64,000 nucleotides of DNA from positions 9,416,995 through 9,480,994 of the forward strand of contig NC_067132.1 in assembly GCF_021347895.1 (NCBI RefSeq). Direction: 5' to 3'. Below, in pieces: positions 59,752 to 64,000 of the stretch. The notes below the pieces were generated by a model. It was not told where the DNA came from, did not search any database, and saw only the letters and a program-made list of their open reading frames with translations. The translations under genes were made by a program, and so were the position numbers. The DNA is from Acanthochromis polyacanthus (lineage: Eukaryota > Chordata > Actinopteri > Pomacentridae). Numbering within the stretch: the stretch's first letter is position 1; every line of letters begins with the position of its first letter.

Positions 59752-59934
59752 GAATTTCTTTTTTTTAGTTTTTTTTGCCTTTATTTGATAGGTCAGTGAA
59801 GAGGCAGACAGGAAAATGGGGAAAAGACATGTAGTAAAGGGCCAGGAGCAGGTATCAAACCCAGGGCGCTGCGTAGGGAACTATAGCCCTGGTTCATGGG
59901 TCGCCCACTCAACCAGATGAGCTATCTGGGCGCC
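59752..59934 (-). mobile_element. tRNA-derived SINE of a second family
   Basis: Read in reverse: GGGCGCCCAGATAGCTCATC (A-box region TAGCTCATCTGG), then GGGTTTGATACCTGC as B box, TGGCCCTTTACTACATGTC, TTCCCCATTTTCCTGTCTGCC and CACTGACCTATCAAATAAAGGC, ending in A-rich sequence. This is a common fish SINE pattern with an AATAAAGGCAAAA tail. It sits 45 bases from the unrelated SINE at 59541-59706, in the same orientation. Confidence 0.85.
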
Positions 59935-62900
59935 CAGAATTTCTTTTTTATTTGTGATTTTTTCTACAGTGAATAATTACGTGTTCACATTGAACAAATT
60001 CATGCCAAGTTCAACAATAGTTTAAAAGTGCCACATATACCCAACTTGTAAAGGCCACAAACCTTGCTGTGTAGTGAAAGGCATCCGTTTATCTATTCGC
60101 ATACACATGCGTATGTTGTTTAACAAGACTTGGGTTTTCAGACACGAAGCACACACTTCACCTCCACAGTCTTCCACCGTGCCGATGCAGCCCACTCAAC
60201 CACTAGATTCAATATATTATTCTCTCAATTGGTCCTATTGAGTTTCCCCTGCCGCTCCTAAATGAGTTAGTCCTTAGAGAGCCGGTTGGGAATGAGGACC
60301 CGGCAGCGCTGGAATTGCATTTCTGCTGCTCTGCGATCTACTTTCCTCAATTTAGTCACTGCGTCATTGCAAACTGCATTTCCCAGACTGCACTGCTCTC
60401 TGAACCCCCGTTATCCCATTCCATAAATCACTCCTATTTGCTATGACAACAGGGGAGCTGTAGTTTCTACATGTCATGATCTAACTGGTCGCAAATCAGT
60501 CCATATTAAGTTGGGAGGAGGGGGGTCAAAACATATTTCCTTCCCTTTCTCTTGCCTCTGTTGTAGGGTAGCATCTCAGTGTTTTCAGGTCTCTCCAGCA
60601 GTGGTCAGCTCAATACTAATAAAACCATAATTTACTAGGCCGGGTCTCTGATTGATAGCTTTCGCAAGGTTCGATCGATCAGCCTTTCTCTCATACTAGT
60701 GAGCTTCTTTTGTTAGGGCCAGCCACTTCCTTCCCTCTTGTCTCTTTGCATAAGCCTCGTCTAAGTGACTAACAGCAACATTATAGAATGGATTACAAAC
60801 AGCTATTGGCATGCTGAGGAGACAACTTTGATATTCTGTCATACAGAATATGCTTTTATATGAGCTAACGTGTGGAGTCTTGATGATGCAACAACACTAA
60901 GGTGAAAGCAAGAAATAAAGTCACTGCTGTGTTTATCTTCATCCTGTACCCCTACTGCCTCTCATCAATAATGAAACTGTTTCAACTTGCCTTGTCCAGT
61001 GCAGTTGTAAAACAGAAGGGCACAACCTATTGTGTGTAGCTGGTCATTATAACAAAGCTAACAGTCACAGTAAACAACAAACTCTGAGAAGAGGTCATAT
61101 TTGTTGGGAATCCTATCCTATGCAAAGGGTTCAGACCCTCAAGTCCAATTCATAGTTTGTGCATTCATGTGCTCTGACCAATGCAGTTGAGTGCAGAGAG
61201 CAGACGCTGTTCCATTCATGCTGCACACAAAACAATCTGCATACATATGTGGTTTCAATGGCCATTATATCAAATGAAGATAAATGTCTTTTTTGCAGCA
61301 TATAACAGCTAGTCACAGATTGGACTAGAGCAGAGGGGAGACGATTATTTCTGAGGTGTGTCAAGTGTTTTGGAATAGCCAGGAGCCAGAGTGTGTTGCT
61401 AAATGCAAAGTGGGTGACAGATCAGAATATTGGGGGAATTTGGAACTTCCCACTGTATTTGAGCACTGTTGATGAAAAATGAGCTGGAACTACTACAATT
61501 ACACCTATTTCAATGGTATCTTGTAAAGGCTCAGTACACAGCCTATTTGGGTAGCAAACACTGAGTTAGTTTTCCTGGTGCACACGCAAATGAGAAATTT
61601 GCGACATCTCAAGCAGCTGATTCATGTATGCAAGTATAACAGGTGTTTTTAGTTTTCAATCGTCCTTTTTGCTTGTTTAAACAAACAGAGCAAAGACAAA
61701 TACTACATTACTTTCTATAAGCAACTTCAGGTTTACATGACGGCAGCTGCTAATATCATCAGGACGCTTTAGGTCCATGGGCTCACACCAGAACTCTGTG
61801 GATCTGACCATAAGTGGAAGATTGACTCAGATTGAATAGAGGGATAGTTGGAATAGTGGAAAAAGTACCACAGAAAACTTCAAACAGATACAAGTTGACC
61901 TCCAAGAACAGTGTAGACCAGTGTCTGGTTGCACCACGTGTCGCTTATTTAATGAGACTGAATGTGCTCCATAGAAGAAGACAGAGCAACCCTTCTTTTG
62001 ATAGATGACGTTTTTTGATAAATCACAACACTTCTTAGAAATTATCCTCTGCACTGCTGAAAAAAGAGAGCGTTTTGGTAAGTCACATCATGTTCACAGA
62101 ACAAGGTTTCCAATTTGTCCATGCCCTTATTTAACATAATAGGCTACTTCAAAAATCAAAAGCAACGTGTCTGTTTTATGAAAAGTAGTGATCAGTGATA
62201 TCAATTGCCTTGAATTAACTCAACCCCCAATCTCACTCCTCTTCTGCCCAGTCATCATTAGGCCTCATGCTGTTAGAAGCATGTCACATTCCTCCAATTT
62301 AAAGCACTGATGCTGATTAGCTGTCATGAACATCAAAACTTCAGCAGTGTAGTAAATGTTGGCATCACTAGTGGTTCATTTGCTGAGGAATTGCAGACAC
62401 CAGTGGATATTTCTATAATGTGGTACTATGTCAGTGGCTTAAGAAAATGAGAAAACAGGAAACCAGAAACATGTTTCTCAGGTGACTAAATGCTCAGGGC
62501 CACTTTGTGGTGGTTTCTTGTCCCACATGGTATTTACATAATTGGGGTTGCTGGACTGGAAAGTCTTTCAAGTGGTCAAAAGAAGGGGAATGCTTTACAT
62601 AAAAGCTTTACATTTATGACTTCAGGCGGTCTTGACAGAAAGCTCTGCTGAGACAAGCACAAAAAGAAAGCGAAAGTTAGAAATGTCTTTACTTCAATAA
62701 ATGAAATCAAACCAATGGGAGGGGATCGCTGGTAAAGTGAAGAACTCAAATAATAGCAATGCCTTCCTCAGGGAGAAGCTCCATCTTATGAATTATCATT
62801 AAACTCTGTGGTGGATCTTCTCAATGTAAAAATAGTACACTGTGAAATTCAACACAATGTGCAGATATGCAGAATGAGCAAACGCAGACAGGAAAAACAA

Positions 62901-64000
62901 GAAATGTTTTGTGGTGAAGCATCTTGGTGGAAATATGTTTCTGTAGCTGTGATTAATGCGGAGCTTCATTGGCAAGATGTGGTAGAGCTGTCAAGAAGGA
63001 AAACAAAAAAAACCACAAGACTGCCAGTCTGTCAAAAATAGTCGATGTCTGCAGGAGATCTCCGTCATAAATAACATCACAAATGCACAGAGAGGTGTGA
63101 GCGCACATCGTGTGTTGAATTTCAAATCAGAGAAATGAAACCGAGCCACAAGCATGCTTATCATCAGCCTGTCTGCTTTTAGACGCTTGTGTGATAAGTA
63201 TCTTGGTAATATCATGAACTGCTACGGCTGTTGCAAGACAGAAAAAAATAAATAGAAAAAAAATAAAGCATCTACCACTGTGTTAAAGTCCTTAAACAAG
63301 CTAAAAATGAGAGGCAAATTGATGCCTGCTCAGACAAAAAAATCCAGTTAATTTTACTGGCATGATAAAACCTTAAATCTCCATATATTAGCTGCTACTG
63401 TAGTTTCACAATAATATTCTTTGTACTTAGTTCTGATGATGTCTTTGTTCAGCCTTTGCAAAGGTCAATTTCTCAGTTTTAGCCACAACCAAGATGAGGA
63501 CAGATAACGAACTATAAACAAAACAGTGCTTTCAATATCACATTCCAATAAACTGTGAAGTATGTCTGTATATCGTCATAGCAACTCTCACTCTGTTTGT
63601 TTTGCATGCAGTGTATGCAGTAAACCTCTCACCTCAACCTATTACAAAGTTATACATTTGTGCTACAATCTGTTGCGTATTCTCTTTTCCCACAAGGAAA
63701 CTGCCTTCAAGCAAATGGAAAACTGTAATTGCAGGCTCTTCCATCTTACGTATAATTACTGTATCATTAACATTACTGTGGCCATGAGGCCAAGAAACAT
63801 ATACATGACTGTGTCTTCAAATTGTCATAGAGAAATGTGACAATCATGTAATGAAACAATGACACGTTAGAGTCAATATTCAAATAATTAAATAATTTCT
63901 TGTAATTTTTTAGCGCAGTATCAGAAGTGGAAGGTTGACGCTTTGAGAACAAATTGAATAATGACGCTGAACAGTCAAATTACCATAATATTTGCTTCAG

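Larger units (their letters stand above)
54227..64000 (-). other. pard3: pard3 intron upstream of the first recognised exon (partial)
   Basis: Non-coding stretch ending at the acceptor AG at 54227-54228. The preceding exon should encode the end of PDZ3 (recalled as LIAVNGESL...MIQLIVARRIS), and no such translation was seen, so the intron probably runs out of the window. Two SINE copies lie at 59541-59706 and 59752-59934. The rest (54227-59540 and 59935-64000) has no feature I can support. Confidence 0.7.

Overview
The window reads as vertebrate, most likely ray-finned (teleost, probably percomorph) fish, nuclear DNA. It has very low coding density, AT-leaning intron-like sequence, long CA/GT, TA, GAAA and AGAAG microsatellites, tRNA-derived SINEs of the type common in teleosts, Tc1/mariner remnants and several MITE-like elements. 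There are no bacterial operons, no CRISPR array and no intact mobile-element protein.

Only one gene can be supported: a minus-strand stretch of a Par-3 polarity scaffold gene (pard3; in teleosts probably pard3aa or pard3ab). Five internal exons, in transcript order, lie at 54226-54082, 41889-41703, 31621-31473, 19912-19679 and 16472-16241. All have GT/AG borders. Their phases chain perfectly (0/1, 2/2, 1/1, 2/1, 2/2, counted as bases at the start completing a codon / bases left at the end), giving one open frame of 947 bases. They encode the part of Par-3 after the third PDZ domain: the Ser-rich linker, the aPKC-binding and phosphorylation region ([13 protein letters not shown]), the [15 protein letters not shown] block and the Lys-rich [12 protein letters not shown] block. 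The PDZ domains and the C-terminal coiled coil must lie outside the window, upstream (beyond 64000) and downstream (before 1).

The rest is intron. 1-16240 is intron with dense repeats: a SINE split by a CA array, an AGAAG array, a three-layer nest of SINE/MITE/SINE at 8229-9291, and a mariner-type MITE at 13564-13952. 16473-19678 is a short repeat-poor intron. 19913-31472 holds a decayed Tc1 copy, a near-perfect 270-bp palindrome inside a TA microsatellite, a TTAA-flanked element and two copies of an unnamed dispersed repeat. 31622-41702 has a third copy of that repeat, a GAAA array and a 3'-truncated SINE. 41890-54081 has a second Tc1 remnant and a CA array. 54227-64000 is intron with two adjacent SINEs.

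No new molecular system is visible. The most informative observations are the phase-consistent pard3 exon chain and the layered mobile-element structures, several of which can be dated relative to each other.
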